From Acidobacteriota bacterium (GTDB taxonomy: Bacteria; Acidobacteriota; Terriglobia; Terriglobales; Acidobacteriaceae): a stretch of DNA of 15,567 nt. The translations under genes and the position numbers were made by a program. Location: the NCBI GenBank assembly GCA_021779695.1, contig JAJYAE010000065.1, forward strand, positions 1-15,567, in the 5' to 3' direction. How positions within the stretch are numbered: the stretch's first letter is position 1; the number at the start of each line of letters is the position of its first letter. The notes beneath the pieces are model-generated. The model had not been told where the DNA came from. It made no database searches and saw nothing but the letters and a program-made list of their open reading frames with translations. Of the stretch, positions 15,564-15,567 are shown one piece after another.

Positions 15564-15567
15564 GAGT

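Noticed and set aside
1..15567. CRISPR array, tRNA, rRNA, insertion sequence or phage genes
   Set aside because: I saw no regularly spaced repeats, cloverleaf-like tracts, transposase motifs or phage structural genes.

Overview
The window is GC-rich bacterial chromosome with tightly packed genes on both strands. Gene content suggests an acidobacterium of the Terriglobia/Acidobacteriaceae type: a fused E1-alpha/beta 2-oxo acid dehydrogenase, a secreted GH36 alpha-galactosidase, a DUF255 thioredoxin-fold protein, and a run of small secreted proteins of a kind I associate with that phylum. This placement is an inference from gene families and style; there is no rRNA or other marker gene in the window.

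Layout, left to right. (1) At the left edge is the N-terminal part of a cyclic-nucleotide-binding-domain protein (minus strand, cut by the window), divergent from a secreted GH36 alpha-galactosidase (416-2629, plus). (2) Convergent with it is a LacI-family repressor (2728-3786, minus). Upstream of the repressor on the same strand are a glycerate 2-kinase (3875-5326) and an alpha/beta hydrolase (5323-6015), coupled through an ATGA overlap. (3) Divergent from these is a plus-strand pair, an M20 metallohydrolase and a Cys-type glutathione peroxidase (6166-7783), closed by a good intrinsic-terminator hairpin at 7810-7840. (4) Next is a DUF255/YyaL-type thioredoxin-domain protein (7925-10048), whose stop lies one base from the stop of a convergent MscS-type channel (10050-11051, minus). 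(5) Divergent from MscS, three consecutive small exported proteins (11175-12716) carry the same ungapped ~56-residue C-terminal domain. They are tandem paralogues of a family I cannot name and are the most interesting item here. (6) The fused E1 alpha/beta subunit (12811-14979) follows, and its last 4 bases overlap a convergent GmhB/HisB-type HAD phosphatase (14976-15563, minus).

How the genes may work together: the LacI regulator next to an exported alpha-galactosidase suggests local control of galactoside use, and the glycerate kinase upstream could belong to the same sugar or sugar-acid metabolism. The peroxidase and the thioredoxin-fold protein are neighbours with redox themes, but a terminator separates them. 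The three paralogues next to a mechanosensitive channel hint at an envelope role, which remains speculation. I saw no tRNA, rRNA, CRISPR array, insertion sequence or phage gene. All three convergent gene pairs are packed extremely tightly.
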